Positions 1-9,839 of a stretch of DNA of 64,000 nucleotides are shown in pieces; position 1 is the stretch's first letter; each line of letters begins with the position of its first letter. The DNA is from Brachynemurus nebulosus. Its lineage: Eukaryota; Arthropoda; Insecta; Neuroptera; Myrmeleontidae. The notes under the pieces are model-generated. The model was given only the letters and a program-made list of their open reading frames with translations, was not told the DNA's origin and did not search any database. A program made the position numbers and the translations under genes. Location of the stretch: assembly GCA_035578155.1 (NCBI GenBank), contig JAPWDM010000016.1:3219501-3283500 (forward strand), read 5' to 3'.

Positions 1-333
1 AGGTTGACTACTTTGTTCCATAAGCGTTGACCGAAATATCTCAGTATCATCATTATCATCATTACTAAGAAAACATGACTTTATATCGACATCAGAATCG
101 GTTGAAAGACGTGCTTTTTTAATTTTAGGTTTTTCATCTTTAAGGAAGAAACTTTTTATTGGTTCATTTCTTATTTCAACAGCTAGTTCCTTAAGTGGCT
201 CCGTTATTGGCTTAAGTGATTCTTGTAAATTTTTCTCTCGTTTAAACTGACTATTTTTCAGCGCACGGTATTTGGCGCGTATAGATTTTATAGCATTGAT
301 GATTATTCGTTTTAGCTCCTGTTCGTTATCCAT
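1..333 (-). CDS. Adinto/Maverick-associated N-terminal basic/coiled-coil protein (partial)
   Basis: An open minus-strand frame starts at ATG 331-333 and stays open to the left edge (111 codons seen, C-terminus missing). The first 30 residues are basic and helical (MDNEQELKRIII start, then IRAKYRALKNS), followed by a KPITEPLKEL segment, a lysine-rich stretch and an acidic serine/aspartate stretch. From memory this layout resembles an uncharacterised protein that recurs in insect Maverick/adintovirus-like elements; this has not been checked by search. It lies on the same strand as and downstream of the packaging ATPase, which suggests one leftward gene block. Function is unknown; a scaffold or nucleic-acid-binding role is a guess. 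Confidence 0.6.
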   Translation of the reverse strand, partial: MDNEQELKRIIINAIKSIRAKYRALKNSQFKREKNLQESLKPITEPLKELAVEIRNEPIKSFFLKDEKPKIKKARLSTDSDVDIKSCFLSNDDNDDTEIFRSTLMEQSSQP

Positions 334-439
334 AGTGTGTGCGTGCTTATGCTATTACAGTTTACTAGCAAATGTGCAATGTGAACGTGCACACAGCCAT
401 TTTATAGCTTTTCCGAACCAAACTGATGAACTGAACAGG

Positions 440-668
440 GATTTCGGTTCGACCGCACACTATTTCGGTTCAGCCGCACACTATTTCAGTTCGACCGGAC
501 ACTATTTCAGTTCGACCGCACACTATTTCGGTTCGACCGCACACTATTTCGGTTCGACCACACTCTTTCGATTCGACCGCACACTATTTCGGTTCAACCG
601 CACACTATTTCGGTTCGACCGCACACTATTTCGGTTCGACCGCACACTATTTCGGTTCAACCGCACTG
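440..668. repeat. 21-bp minisatellite, about 11 units
   Basis: The unit reads approximately TATTTCGGTTCGACCGCACAC and is repeated about eleven times with few changes; one unit is 19 bp. Each unit holds the short palindrome CGGTTCGACCG. The array lies between the minus-strand partial ORF and the ATPase. Long open frames on both strands here are products of the repeat and are not called as genes. A single related motif (TATTTCGGTTCG) recurs near 886. Confidence 0.9.
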
Positions 669-949
669 CACCAGTAGGTATGGGGCCACTTGGCAACGTA
701 ATATAATTACCTATATTCAGGAGCAAATATTTGATGTTGATAATGAGTAGGTATGCAGTCACTTGGCAATGAACTATGTAAATGATACTTGCATATAGCT
801 TTTCATTTTGTTTTCTGAACTAATTTCAGTTAACCGAAAAAGAGTAATGAGAGAGAAAATGAGTAGAAATGAGTAAGTTAGTCTATTTCGGTTCGAAACA
901 CAATGGTATTTCACATAGAAATAATTTATATGTTATTGATTTTTAAAAA

Positions 950-1642
950 TCAGTTTTTAATTTGAATAAAGATATCGAAATTTTTACGATACCTTCCCCT
1001 ATTCAACTCACTGTCTTTATCTATAACCAAAAAGTTAAACCTTTCACGCCAACATTCATTGCAAATTTCTTTGAACTGATCGAATGACATGTCACTACCT
1101 ACATGTTCTTGGAAAACATGTTTGATATTAGTTAAATCTTGTTTAAATAAAACTATTAAATTAGCATTATCCCTAAGTAATTGTTTTGGTATGAAACTGT
1201 ATGTCTGACAAAGATAGAAGACTGAAACATTTTTATGACGCCCCATACTGAAATATGCTCTAATATTATTTTGTTTATCCGTTGCAACATCGTCAAATAT
1301 AAAAACTGAATTATTTTTTACATCTTCTGGCGCTATAACATCATCATTATTAGAAAAAGTAAAATATCCTAAACCCCTTATTGGTTTGAGAACGCGTTTC
1401 AGATACTCATACTTTGATTGGCAGAGTGATTTTGAATAGAGATAAACATTTTCAAAACTTAATCCATTCGGATGTTCCAATAAATTTAACAAAATGCTAG
1501 TCTTGCCACACCCCGAAGGACCAGAGATTATACATCTTATACTATTCGGTAATAAGGGGCCATGCTTTTTTTCAGCTAATGTGGTTGATACAAAATGCAT
1601 ATTTTTGATTGGTAGTTCAACATCTTGTTTTACGAAACGCAT
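950..1642 (-). CDS. A32-like genome-packaging ATPase (adintovirus/Maverick type)
   Basis: This is an intact 230-residue ORF. A P-loop GPSGCGKTS lies at residues 41-49 and a Walker B strand VFIFDD at about 113-118, followed by a sensor-like YLCQT segment near 153. Length and motif order fit the FtsK/HerA-type packaging ATPases of Mavericks/Polintons, adintoviruses and relatives, which pump DNA into the capsid. The ATG is at 1640-1642; the mariner-type MITE begins only 24 bp upstream, so the native promoter has probably been displaced. It points away from the PLA2, protease and capsid genes. A host P-loop ATPase is unlikely given these neighbours. No disabling mutation is seen. Confidence 0.85.
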   Translation of the reverse strand: MRFVKQDVELPIKNMHFVSTTLAEKKHGPLLPNSIRCIISGPSGCGKTSILLNLLEHPNGLSFENVYLYSKSLCQSKYEYLKRVLKPIRGLGYFTFSNNDDVIAPEDVKNNSVFIFDDVATDKQNNIRAYFSMGRHKNVSVFYLCQTYSFIPKQLLRDNANLIVLFKQDLTNIKHVFQEHVGSDMSFDQFKEICNECWRERFNFLVIDKDSELNRGRYRKNFDIFIQIKN

Positions 1643-1666
1643 TTTTAACGCTACTGATTGATTATA

Positions 1667-2382
1667 CAGGGTGGTCCAGAATTATGTACCGTAATTGCTG
1701 GAGCTGATAGTATGTTCAAAAATAATGGTACCTTTTCATCTACACTTTTTTCCAAAACTCAATAATAAGGCAGATAAAGCAGAGGGGTAAAATGTAGAGG
1801 GGTGGAACGAAACTGACTTCTTTCTTTTTAAATTTTTTTAGGCGCTTTTGATTACTGGATTCATATTCTAGGGGCGCGTATGAACATTAAGATAATTAAA
1901 TTTATGGTATCAATTATTCCATCACCTATGATTAGGGGATAATTTGGAAAATAGATACTTCTACTTTAAATTACTCGAAAGCGGTAATATTTATCGAAAT
2001 GTAACAAGTATACCTTTTTTGCGTGAAATTGTCTGAGGAATTATATTATCAGGGATTTTATTTAAATAATTGCAAATTAAAAAAGAAAAGACGTGATAAC
2101 TCACACCTACCACCCAAAACCACCCCTTAGTCATGAGTGGTGGAATAAGTGTTGACATAAATTTAATCCTTCTAACGCAAAATTAGTACCCCTAAAATAT
2201 CAATCCGTTATTCAAAAGCGTTTGGAAAATATTTAAGAAATAATGGTTTTCGTTTAACCCCTTTACAGAGTTGTATCTCCCTTATTATTGAGTTTTGAAA
2301 AAAGTGTGCATGAAAAGGTACCATTATTTTTGAACGTACTACGAGCTCTATCAATTACGGTACATAATTCTGGACCACCTTG
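1667..2382. mobile_element. Tc1/mariner-type MITE with long terminal inverted repeats
   Basis: The element begins CAGGGTGGTCC and ends GGACCACCTTG, with TA on both sides (1665-1666 and 2383-2384). The terminal inverted repeats run about 100 bp with a few mismatches and share the GTACCATTATTTTTGAAC stretch. There is no transposase ORF in the 716 bp. The TA duplication and the end sequence fit a non-autonomous Tc1/mariner element. It sits exactly between the two divergent arms of the virus-like cassette. Confidence 0.85.
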
Positions 2383-2425
2383 TATAAACACTCACCCCCT
2401 TATATACTTACGCGCAGTAGTAATC

Positions 2426-2590
2426 ATGAATCACTACAGCGTGGATTGGCGCACCTTAGGTCTTGAATGTATACTCGTCAACAATGAATTTAATTGTTGC
2501 AGTGATCCACAAGTTACCGACAGCAATGAAATTAAATGGTTTAACGATTCTGATGAATCATTGTTGTCAATAGTTTTTAATCATATTTAA
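2426..2590 (+). CDS. Small hypothetical ORF of the virus-like cassette
   Basis: This is a 54-codon ORF from ATG 2426-2428. The frame is open further upstream, but that part lies in the MITE inverted repeat, so the internal ATG is preferred. The product is acidic (MNHYSVDWRTLGLE start, NSDES-type segment near the end), with two adjacent cysteines and no recognised domain. It precedes the PLA2 gene on the same strand. It could be a real small accessory gene or a chance ORF. Confidence 0.35.
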   Translation: MNHYSVDWRTLGLECILVNNEFNCCSDPQVTDSNEIKWFNDSDESLLSIVFNHI

Positions 2591-2602
2591 AAGGATGATA
2601 TT

Positions 2603-2725
2603 ATGCATCTATGTATTATAATTTCTAATTGTTGTGAAAAGAGGATTTATTTGATTGAAAGTGATCAAAATTGTAAATTAGCTGTTCATGAAATTGATTC
2701 TTTTCAATTTTTCATGAATCTATAA
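2603..2725 (+). CDS. Very small hypothetical ORF
   Basis: A 40-codon ORF (starts MHLCIIISNCCEKR) begins 12 bp after the previous ORF and ends inside the TATA-like element upstream of the PLA2 gene. No domain is recognised. Its tight packing among virus-like genes is the only support. Confidence 0.25.
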   Translation: MHLCIIISNCCEKRIYLIESDQNCKLAVHEIDSFQFFMNL

Positions 2726-2757
2726 ATAGCTCGAATCAAATACTATTAGTATTCAGT
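2721..2757 (+). promoter_or_regulatory. Candidate TATA box plus initiator for the PLA2-protease gene block
   Basis: TATAAATA lies at 2721-2728 and the arthropod-type initiator TCAGT at 2753-2757, about 32-34 bp downstream, just before the PLA2 start codon at 2762. The spacing fits an RNA polymerase II core promoter with a very short leader. This is inferred from motif and spacing only. Confidence 0.5.
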
Positions 2758-2761
2758 TCTA

Positions 2762-3535
2762 ATGTTACGTCACAACCGGCAACAACAACGAAGTGGTCGT
2801 GGACTTGCTAATTCATTAATTAACAAATTACCGTTCGAACTTCACATACCCGGCTATCAATTTTGTGGACCGGGTACAAAATTACAAGAAAGATTAGCAA
2901 GAGGTGATCCGGGAATCAATAAATTAGATGAAACTTGTAAGGCACACGATATCGCTTACTCGCAAAGCAAAAATCTCTCTGATCGACATAAGGCGGATTT
3001 AATTTTAGCAAACGCAGCCTGGGATCGAGTTAAATCTTCAGACGCAAAATTTGGTGAAAAATCTGCTGCGTGGGCAGTAACAAACGCAATGAAAACTAAA
3101 GTAAAACTTGGTATGGGTGTGAACAAAAAGGCTACACTCGGTCAAGTGCGAAGAAGTGTACGTGGTACTGTTAAAAAATTAAAACGTGAGCCAATTAATA
3201 ATGCTGTAAAGCTTGCTCTTAAAGCGGCTAAAGTTGTAGCTAGGGGTAAAAAAATTAAAACACCAGGTATTATTCCAATACCTAAAACGGGTGGCGTTCT
3301 ACCACTTTTACCAATTTTTGCGGCACTTTTGGCAGCTGGTGCGTTAGCGGGTGGTGTATCAGGAATTACGAAAGCTATTAATGATGCTAAAGCGGCACAA
3401 AAACAGTTGAATGAAAGTGAACGCCATAACCGAACTATGGAGGCTATTGCTATACGTAATAGTCGGGGTTTGTATATAAAACCATATAGAAAAGGATTAG
3501 GATTATACTTGCAACCGTATCCAAAAAACTTATAA
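2762..3535 (+). CDS. PLA2-domain minor capsid protein (adintovirus-like)
   Basis: This is an intact 257-residue ORF. Residues about 28-70 form a parvovirus-VP1-like phospholipase A2 core: a GPG calcium-loop motif at 36-38 and the catalytic HD pair at 62-63 within CKAHDIAY. A lysine-rich middle follows, then a hydrophobic segment at about 178-200 (PLLPIFAALLAAGALAGG). The tyrosine/proline-rich C-terminus has repeated GLYIKPY/GLYLQPY motifs. In adintoviruses and parvoviruses such PLA2 proteins are known or proposed to help virions breach endosomal membranes; the hydrophobic tail segment resembles pVI/pX-type cement proteins. Its TAA stop shares one base with the protease ATG (TAATG at 3533-3537). 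Confidence 0.85.
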   Translation: MLRHNRQQQRSGRGLANSLINKLPFELHIPGYQFCGPGTKLQERLARGDPGINKLDETCKAHDIAYSQSKNLSDRHKADLILANAAWDRVKSSDAKFGEKSAAWAVTNAMKTKVKLGMGVNKKATLGQVRRSVRGTVKKLKREPINNAVKLALKAAKVVARGKKIKTPGIIPIPKTGGVLPLLPIFAALLAAGALAGGVSGITKAINDAKAAQKQLNESERHNRTMEAIAIRNSRGLYIKPYRKGLGLYLQPYPKNL

Positions 3536-3915
3536 TGAAATTGCCCGAGCGGGCACTAACAGATAGAGATTTATGTAAATATGCGAAATATTTGCCCCAT
3601 TTTCGTGGTGTATTTATGCGCGATAATTTACCCAAACGTGGACTGTGGTATAATGAATGCGGTATTTTAAATTTAGATAGTTCTACCGGACCTGGTACTC
3701 ATTGGACCTGTTACTGGAAAAATGGTAATCAGGTAGATTATTTTGATAGTTTTGGTAATTTAAAACCACCGCTTGAAGTGGCTCGCTACCTTAGTGGAAA
3801 CAATATTACATACAATTATAATAAATATCAAGATTACAATTCCTATAAATGTGGTCATTTATGTTTGGAGTTTCTTTATAATAAATATTACGGTGATGGT
3901 GATAAATATTTATAA
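3535..3915 (+). CDS. Adenovirus-type maturation cysteine protease (AVP-like)
   Basis: This is an intact 126-residue ORF, shorter than the roughly 200-residue adenovirus enzyme. The likely catalytic His56 lies in GTHWTCYW, the acidic residue is Asp71 in VDYFDSFG, a possible oxyanion Gln is at about 99, and the nucleophile is Cys106 in YKCGHLCLEFL. Order and spacing match the adenain/Ulp1-like proteases of adenoviruses, Mavericks and adintoviruses, which cut capsid precursors during maturation. The ATG overlaps the stop of the PLA2 gene, and the penton-like reading frame starts 20 bp after its stop. No lesion is seen. Confidence 0.85.
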   Translation: MKLPERALTDRDLCKYAKYLPHFRGVFMRDNLPKRGLWYNECGILNLDSSTGPGTHWTCYWKNGNQVDYFDSFGNLKPPLEVARYLSGNNITYNYNKYQDYNSYKCGHLCLEFLYNKYYGDGDKYL

Positions 3916-3934
3916 AAGAAATCAACGCTCACGT

Positions 3935-4183
3935 ATGTTGGACATTTCAAAATATGAAGTCATGGCGTTCACATTAACTTTATCGGGAAATACTTTTATA
4001 CTCACTGCACACTATTTCCGGCAATTCAACTTAGAAGTCAATATGAGTGTGCTCTATTATATTTTCAAGTAGACAATTCAATTCCTAATGTAACTGTTAA
4101 AAATAATTTATTACATTACGGTGATAATGATGTAATATCATTTCCTACCGGCATCTTTGAAATAGATGATTAGCTACCTATAT
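3935..4183 (+). pseudogene. 5' part of penton-like minor capsid gene
   Basis: From ATG 3935 the frame reads MLDISKYEV, then a TLTLSGNTFILTAHYF segment typical of the start of adinto/Maverick penton-like single jelly-roll proteins. A frameshift near 4020-4045 moves the match to another frame, which carries NSIPNV and SFPTGIFEIDD and meets a stop at 4171-4173. The gene then breaks off at the border of the inserted block; its 3' part resumes at about 11291. The family is inferred from remembered relatives and position. This copy is dead (frameshift, stop, insertion). Confidence 0.65.
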
Positions 4184-4697
4184 AAACAAAGAGGTTGGTA
4201 CTACCTGTGGTAAGGTAAAGACGTTTGTTGAAATTTGTACAGTAAAAAGTCGCATATTCCCGGTTATTCTAACTAAAAAAACAGCTAATTAAAGCAATTA
4301 TGGATATGTGAGTGAATAACTGTAAAAAGTGCTAAAATTCGAGGCGTTAAATTAGTATTCCTGTATAAAACGAGTTAATTTACAAATCATTGTAATTTGG
4401 AGGTTATCTGTAATTTGGCGCGGATTTGTCTATTATTGTTCAAAAGTGACAGTTACTTTTTATTTATAATAAACAATCTGCAAATAATAATTTCAAATAA
4501 ATAAATAAGAAAATAAATTGTTTACATATTTCTAATTATAAACTTCACATATTTATAATTGGAAAGTGATTGTGTTATTGTCTTTTTTGTTTTTGTTTTT
4601 TACTTATCAACAGGCGTTAGAAGATATTTCCGGTTGGATTAAGTGTTTTAAATTAAGATCTAAATTCTTATTCCCCACCAAAAAAAAAGAAAAAAAA

Positions 4698-5336
4698 ATG
4701 TCAACACAAGAGATTTTACGTGCAATAAATGAATTAAAAACTGAAATTAACAGCGAGATCAAAGAAATTAATAATAACATAGAAGAAAAATTCCAAAAGC
4801 TGCAATTAGATCAGTCTGAATTAGCTGATAAAATAAATCAGAAAATAAAATAGACAAGTTAGAAAGAGACTCCAAAAGAAAGAATATTGTAATACACGGT
4901 ATTAGAGACGGTACATATGAAGAACTAGAGCAAATATTATTGCAGTTATTTAATGAAAAAATGAATGTACAGTGCATGCCCCAAAATATTGACTTTATAA
5001 AAAAGCACAAAATTAGAACCGGAAATTAAGAGAGTTAAAAGACAAATATTTTTGAACCGAAAATATTTAAAAGACACAGAAATATTTATATCGGATGATA
5101 TGCCATGGAAAGCACGTATGAAATGTAAAGAATTAACCCCTCATATGCTTAAATATCGTAAGGAGGGGAGAAATGCTATTGTAAGGTACGATCAACTGAT
5201 CGTAGATGGAAAACCGATTAATGAAACAGCAATAGAAAACATTCCGGTTAGCAATAAAAAGCGAATTCACTCAACCGAAGAAGAGGAAGTGACAAACAAA
5301 AAACATGACACTGGTAAAGAGAGTAAAGCAAATAAA
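4698..5336 (+). pseudogene. LINE-1 ORF1 (RNA-binding coiled-coil protein), frameshifted
   Basis: ATG at 4698 after an A-rich leader. Residues 1-50 form a heptad-rich coiled coil (EINSEIKEINNNIEEKFQKL). The frame stops at 4853; the continuation (KRKNIVIHGIRDG, an RRM-like start) is in another frame up to about 5029. The C-terminal domain (FLNRKYLKDTEIFISDDMPW onward) continues in a third frame to 5336. This order matches the ORF1 of the related LINE at 26003-26818. At least two frameshifts make it a pseudogene. ORF1 proteins bind LINE RNA in the retrotransposition particle. Confidence 0.75.
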
Positions 5337-5511
5337 TAGTGAATCACTTTTCGAAGTACTCGGAACTGAAAATGTGGAGAAGAGGGGCAAAATGAAAACA
5401 CTATTTAATCCCTCTACGCTGGATCGTTATATTCGGAACCATTCAAACTCTACAGGAAATCTAATACGAGCGGAGTCTACTTCAAATATAGGTGGACAGT
5501 AGCAACCAAAG

Positions 5512-8500
5512 TTGAGCAAAAAATTTAATAGCAACATAAAAACATGTAATATTGATACATTAAGTCAACGAAAGAAAAATAAATTAAAATGTATGTTTTG
5601 GAACTATCATGGAATAAATAATTTTTTAAGTTTAGATTGTACGCAACAAATGGAATTTTCACAGTTTAATGTGATAGGTGTAAGTGAAACGTGGCTGTGC
5701 AGTGATATTAATAAAAAATTCAGTTTATTGAAGAATTATCAGTGTTTTAATGTTCACGCAATAAAGGAGAAACAGAAAGGTCGACCAAGTGGAGGATTAG
5801 TATTACTGGTGGATAATTATTTAAAAGTTGAACACATTGACTCTTCTGAATTGTGGATTGCAGTAAATTTAAAATTTCCAGGTCGTAACATAGTTATAAT
5901 TTTAGTATATTTTAAACCTAATTATGATATAAATATAGTACTAGATATGCTTAATGACTTGTTAATGTTAATACAATTTAAATATAGTCAGGTCTCAATA
6001 TTTATAGCAGGAGATATGAATTGCAGGATAGGCCTTCTAGGCCAAGAATGTGACGAAGTCTTTGAACATACCAACCTAAATAAAGTAAGAAAATCATTAG
6101 ATTTAATTTGCAATGAAAAGGAAAAGCTGTTAACAGAATACTTTGAAAATTTGGGTTTTTATGTTTTAAACGGTAGAAGCGAGTCCAACGATGTGGGACA
6201 GTTCACTTTCTTAAATAAAAACGGCAGTAGTACTATAGATTTCGTATGGGGAAATGATCTGGCATTGGGGGAAGTTATAGATTTTAAAATTTCAGATGAA
6301 GTATTGTCGTCAGATCATCTCCCCTGTGAATTAGTAATTGACCGTACCATAAAACAAAGAAAAATAAAAAATAAACAGAAATATCGTAAAATTCAAATAC
6401 TAAAATGGAAGGATGAAAAGACTTCGGCATATTCTGATTACCTTGAAAAACTTGAGTGGCCAGCAGATACTAATTCTCAGTCTGTAACTAATTTGTACGA
6501 AACAATAGTCGAAAATATAAAAACTGCAGCTTTAGACCTTAACTTATATCAAAATAAAACAGTTATAATAAATGAAGATAATGACACAATTAATAAGAAA
6601 GATAAGCCTTGGTTTGACATGGAATGTAGGCAACAAAAATTAGCTCTTAAAGATAATTTCAAAATAGCAAAGAAAAGTAACTTTAACAGTACTGAAACTC
6701 AAATATATACTGAAAATAAAAAAATTTACAAAAATCTTATAAAGATAAAAAAAAAACAAGAATACTTTCTAAACATTAGGAACAAACTTAGTAATGTAAG
6801 AGACTGTAAAGAATTCTGGAATACAGTAAAAAAATTTCGTTCAAATAATAATAGCGCATACTAGCGCATTATGCACTATAGGTATTCATATTTGGAGACG
6901 TTATTTTCAAGAATTATATCCGCCCAAAGTAATACATGAGGAGCTATTTTTTGATGTTTTGCATCCATGTCTAGATAAAGTAATTAGTAATGAGGAGCTA
7001 CAAAATATTTTGAGTCCAATAAAAACGGAAAAAGCTCCAGGTCCAGACAATATAACCAATAAATTCATAAAAAAATTACCTCAGCCAGCCCAAGACTGCT
7101 TACTAAAGATGTTAAATTTAGCTTTGGATCCGAAAAATGTGCCCCCCAATGGTCGAAATCTAGATTAAAGTTATTATATAAAAAAGGAGATATAGAAAAT
7201 CCCGATAATTATAGAGGAATTTCACTTTTAAATTCAATAACAAAATTGTATACCAAAATTATTAGTAACAGATTGCTGTTGTGGGCAGAAGAATCCAACA
7301 TATTATCGGAAGACCAAGCCGGTTTTAGGAAAGGAAGGGGATGCCAGGATAATGTTTTCATATTAACTAATCTCGTGCAATCTCATATTAGGTTAAATAA
7401 AAGGAAAATATTTACCTACTTTATAGATTTGAAAAAAGCCTTTGATAAAATCGACCATAAACTTCCTTGGTACAAGCTTCACAATAACGGTGTAAGTAGA
7501 AAAATAATTTCAGTTATAAAAAATTTATATCAAGGTGCTCAAATGATAATAGAATTTAAAAACCTAGATTCTTTAAATATACATACTACGCAAGGACTGA
7601 TGCAAGGTGACTCCTTGAGTCCTCTTCTATTCATTTTATTTATGACAGATCTGGCTAAATATTTTGAGAGAAATGGTGCTAAAGGAGTTAGTCTTAATTC
7701 TCATACAGACATAACGCATCTGCTATATGCAGACGATTGCACAATTATTGCAGATTCACCTCAAAACTTACAATCAAATCTGAATATATTCGAAAAATAC
7801 TGCGAGAATAATAAATTAGAAATTATTATTCAGAAAACTAAAGTTATGATATTTAGAAAAGGAGGAAAAATTAAAACAAATCTAAGTAAATTTCATATAA
7901 AGAATGAGGAAGTTGAAGTAGTGAATAAATTTGTGTACCTGGGCATTCCCTTCACAAGCTCAAGTTTATTTCTTGAAACGTTGAATAATTCAATTAAAAA
8001 AGCTAATGCAGCTACTAGTTCTGTAAGAGAAGCACTGGTAAAAGCAAGGTCGGACTCTTGGAACACAAAACTGGCGTTATTAGATAGTATCGTAGTGACT
8101 AATTTATTGTATTGTGCTGAAATCTGGTCCTTACGATATCTTGAAGAACTGGACAAAGTACAATCCGGCTTTTTTAAATCAGTCTTGTGTCTGCCACGTA
8201 ATACACCACGTTATTTTATACGAGCAGAAACAAACAGACTACATTTAGGAACACTGGCTCTCAAACTGATTATAAATTGCTGGATTAAGCTACTAAAACA
8301 ACCAGATAACAGATACACTAAGTTAAGTTACTTAAGAATGCTTCAGTTGGACGAATCCCCTAGCAATATACCTAAACTTAATTGGGCCACTCAAGTTAAA
8401 AACCTTTTAAGTGAATTAGGATATGAACACATCTGGAGGCAACAAAATGCGTCAGTAGTTCATGAATTCCGGGAGCAAATCGTGGAAAGTTATAGTAATA

Positions 8501-8665
8501 AAATCAGAATAAGAGACCAGTCTAAAATACTAGAAACTTCTTATAATATCCACTATAAATATTTTGACCCTAATCCTGATGTTAATTATTTAACTTTTGA
8601 ACATTTAAGCATAAACAAAACCAGAGTCATTTGCCAATTGCGATTTATGAACAAAAAATACATAA

Positions 8666-8668
<3 letters not shown>
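5512..8668 (+). pseudogene. LINE-1 ORF2: endonuclease-reverse transcriptase, broken
   Basis: An exonuclease-endonuclease-phosphatase domain covers about 5590-6340, with SETWL, FIAGDMN and SSDHLP motifs as expected for APE-type LINE endonucleases. The frame stops at about 6862; the RT follows in fragments at about 6890-7168 and 7246-8668, with GFRKGRGCQDN, QGDSLSPLLF and the catalytic LLYADDCT. Frameshifts lie near 6850-6890 and 7130-7150. The ORF runs into an AT tract that encodes an artificial Ile-Tyr run; the genuine C-terminus is inverted downstream. The apparent start at 5512 is TTG, so the true start is uncertain. Confidence 0.85.
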
Positions 8669-8741
<73 letters not shown>

Positions 8742-8778
8742 TAATATATATATATATATATATATATAAAGTATATAT

Positions 8779-8815
<37 letters not shown>
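8669..8815. repeat. (AT)n microsatellite
   Basis: AT dinucleotide runs interrupted by short breaks near 8740 and 8769. They terminate the LINE body and border the inverted LINE 3' segment. Confidence 0.95.
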
Positions 8816-8818
<3 letters not shown>

Positions 8819-9149
8819 TTTTTTATTTTGTAAATAGACAATAATAATAATAATAATAATATAGTTAAAAATATGTATATAATGACTAATGAGACAGGTG
8901 TATTTACACTTTTTAATATTTATTCACAGAGAGCAAAACTTCTTAGTTTTAGTGCCCCTGTTATATAATAATAAATATCATTTATTTTAGATTCGCATAG
9001 AGTATCTAATAATACTGCAGTGATATTAATCGGTGTTTGCTCAGGGATGTATTTCCTTAAATAATTCGTTTTAAGAGAAGACAATATCGGACATCTACAT
9101 AGAAAATGATCTAAAGTGATCTCATTGGCGTTCCATTTATAACAGGTGC

Positions 9150-9230
<81 letters not shown>

Positions 9231-9344
9231 TCTCTGTGAATAAATATTAAAAAGTGTAAATACACCTGTCTCATTAGTCATTATATACATATTTTTAACT
9301 ATATTATTATTATTATTATTATTGTCTATTTACAAAATAAAAAA

Positions 9345-9352
<8 letters not shown>
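8811..9352. repeat. Palindrome made of two copies of the LINE-1 3' end
   Basis: Bases about 8814-8935 are the reverse complement of about 9229-9350: both hold GCTCTCTGTGAATAAATATT, CACCTGTCTCATTAGTCA and a TTA run. The spacer has the inverted ORF2 C-terminus (8920-9150) and an AT tract (about 9154-9228). Each junction lies in an AT tract, suggesting rearrangement through AT repeats, or twin priming plus recombination. An assembly artefact cannot be ruled out. Confidence 0.85.
8920..9150 (-). pseudogene. Inverted C-terminal segment of LINE-1 ORF2
   Basis: The minus strand encodes a segment with TCYKWNA, DHFLCRCPIL and NITAVLLDTL, ending ALKLRSFALCE and a TAA stop. It is nearly the same as the C-terminus of the related LINE ORF2 at 20710-21003, including the H-x4-C end of a CCHC-like motif. 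It is the missing tail of the plus-strand ORF2 and lies in the opposite orientation. Confidence 0.85.

Positions 9353-9417
<65 letters not shown>
9350..9417. repeat. (AT)n microsatellite
   Basis: Uninterrupted AT dinucleotides of about 67 bp, joining the palindrome to a dispersed repeat. Confidence 0.95.
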
Positions 9418-9420
<3 letters not shown>

Positions 9421-9421
9421 C

Positions 9422-9622
9422 ATTTCAGATACAATTGATCATGAGTTTTCGTTAAAAAATTAAATAATTCTTATATTCGAAAAAAATCAATCTTCTATTC
9501 TTTTCTAAAAATAACCTGCAAATTTAAATTTTACATAAATGCAATAATAAAAGAGATAAAGCCAAGAAAACGGAAATTATTTAAATTCAAAGTGACGAAG
9601 CATGGTTAAATTTAACTAAAAT
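9422..9622 (+). repeat. Dispersed ~200-bp repeat, copy 1 of 3
   Basis: This copy starts ATTTCAGATACAATTGATCA and ends near AACTAAAAT. It shares a long core (GATAAAGCCAAGAAAACGG) with copies at 15818-16019 and 39394-39588. In the other copies the ends form a short inverted repeat (ATTTCAG/CTGAAAT or GTGAAAT), which suggests a small MITE. Family not recognised. Confidence 0.7.
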
Positions 9623-9839
9623 GAACTATATTTATAAATTCATAATATATTTAAAAGCCCCTTACGTAATTTATTGTTATTCTTCTACTAAAAATTGTAT
9701 TACATATTTCTCTCTTTCTTTTGCTTTTGCTCACAAATTATATTTTTATTATTTATGTATGCATGCTAATAATTTATTTTGGTTAAAATTTGAATTGTAT
9801 TAAGGTGAGAATTTTGTCATATTTTATATTATTTATTAT

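Larger units (their letters stand above)
4191..8668 (+). mobile_element. LINE-1 of this window: APE-type non-LTR retrotransposon (body)
   Basis: A damaged plus-strand LINE with a 5' leader (from about 4191), an ORF1 with a coiled coil, and an ORF2 with apurinic-type endonuclease and reverse transcriptase. No RNase H domain is visible. It is closely related to the minus-strand LINE at 20491-26880. The body ends in a long AT tract at 8669, and the missing C-terminal part of ORF2 is found inverted at 8920-9150. It probably belongs to the Jockey/CR1 superfamily. The left border coincides with the break in the penton gene; a short direct repeat AAACAAA occurs at 4184-4190 and 11291-11297. Confidence 0.8.

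Noticed and set aside
440..668. Pol III B-box array or tRNA remnants
   Set aside because: GGTTCGACC matches only part of the B box and there is no A box or cloverleaf.
272..762. Open frames on both strands across the 21-bp minisatellite
   Set aside because: The frames consist mostly of translated repeat units (HYFGST, RNSVRS) and have no gene context.
2288..2425. N-terminal extension of the small ORF into the MITE
   Set aside because: This part is the terminal inverted repeat of the MITE; the internal ATG at 2426 is more credible.
8605..8841. Ile-Tyr repeat ORFs in AT tracts (also at 28194, 34876, 34969 and 38181)
   Set aside because: They are translations of (AT)n and have no coding meaning.
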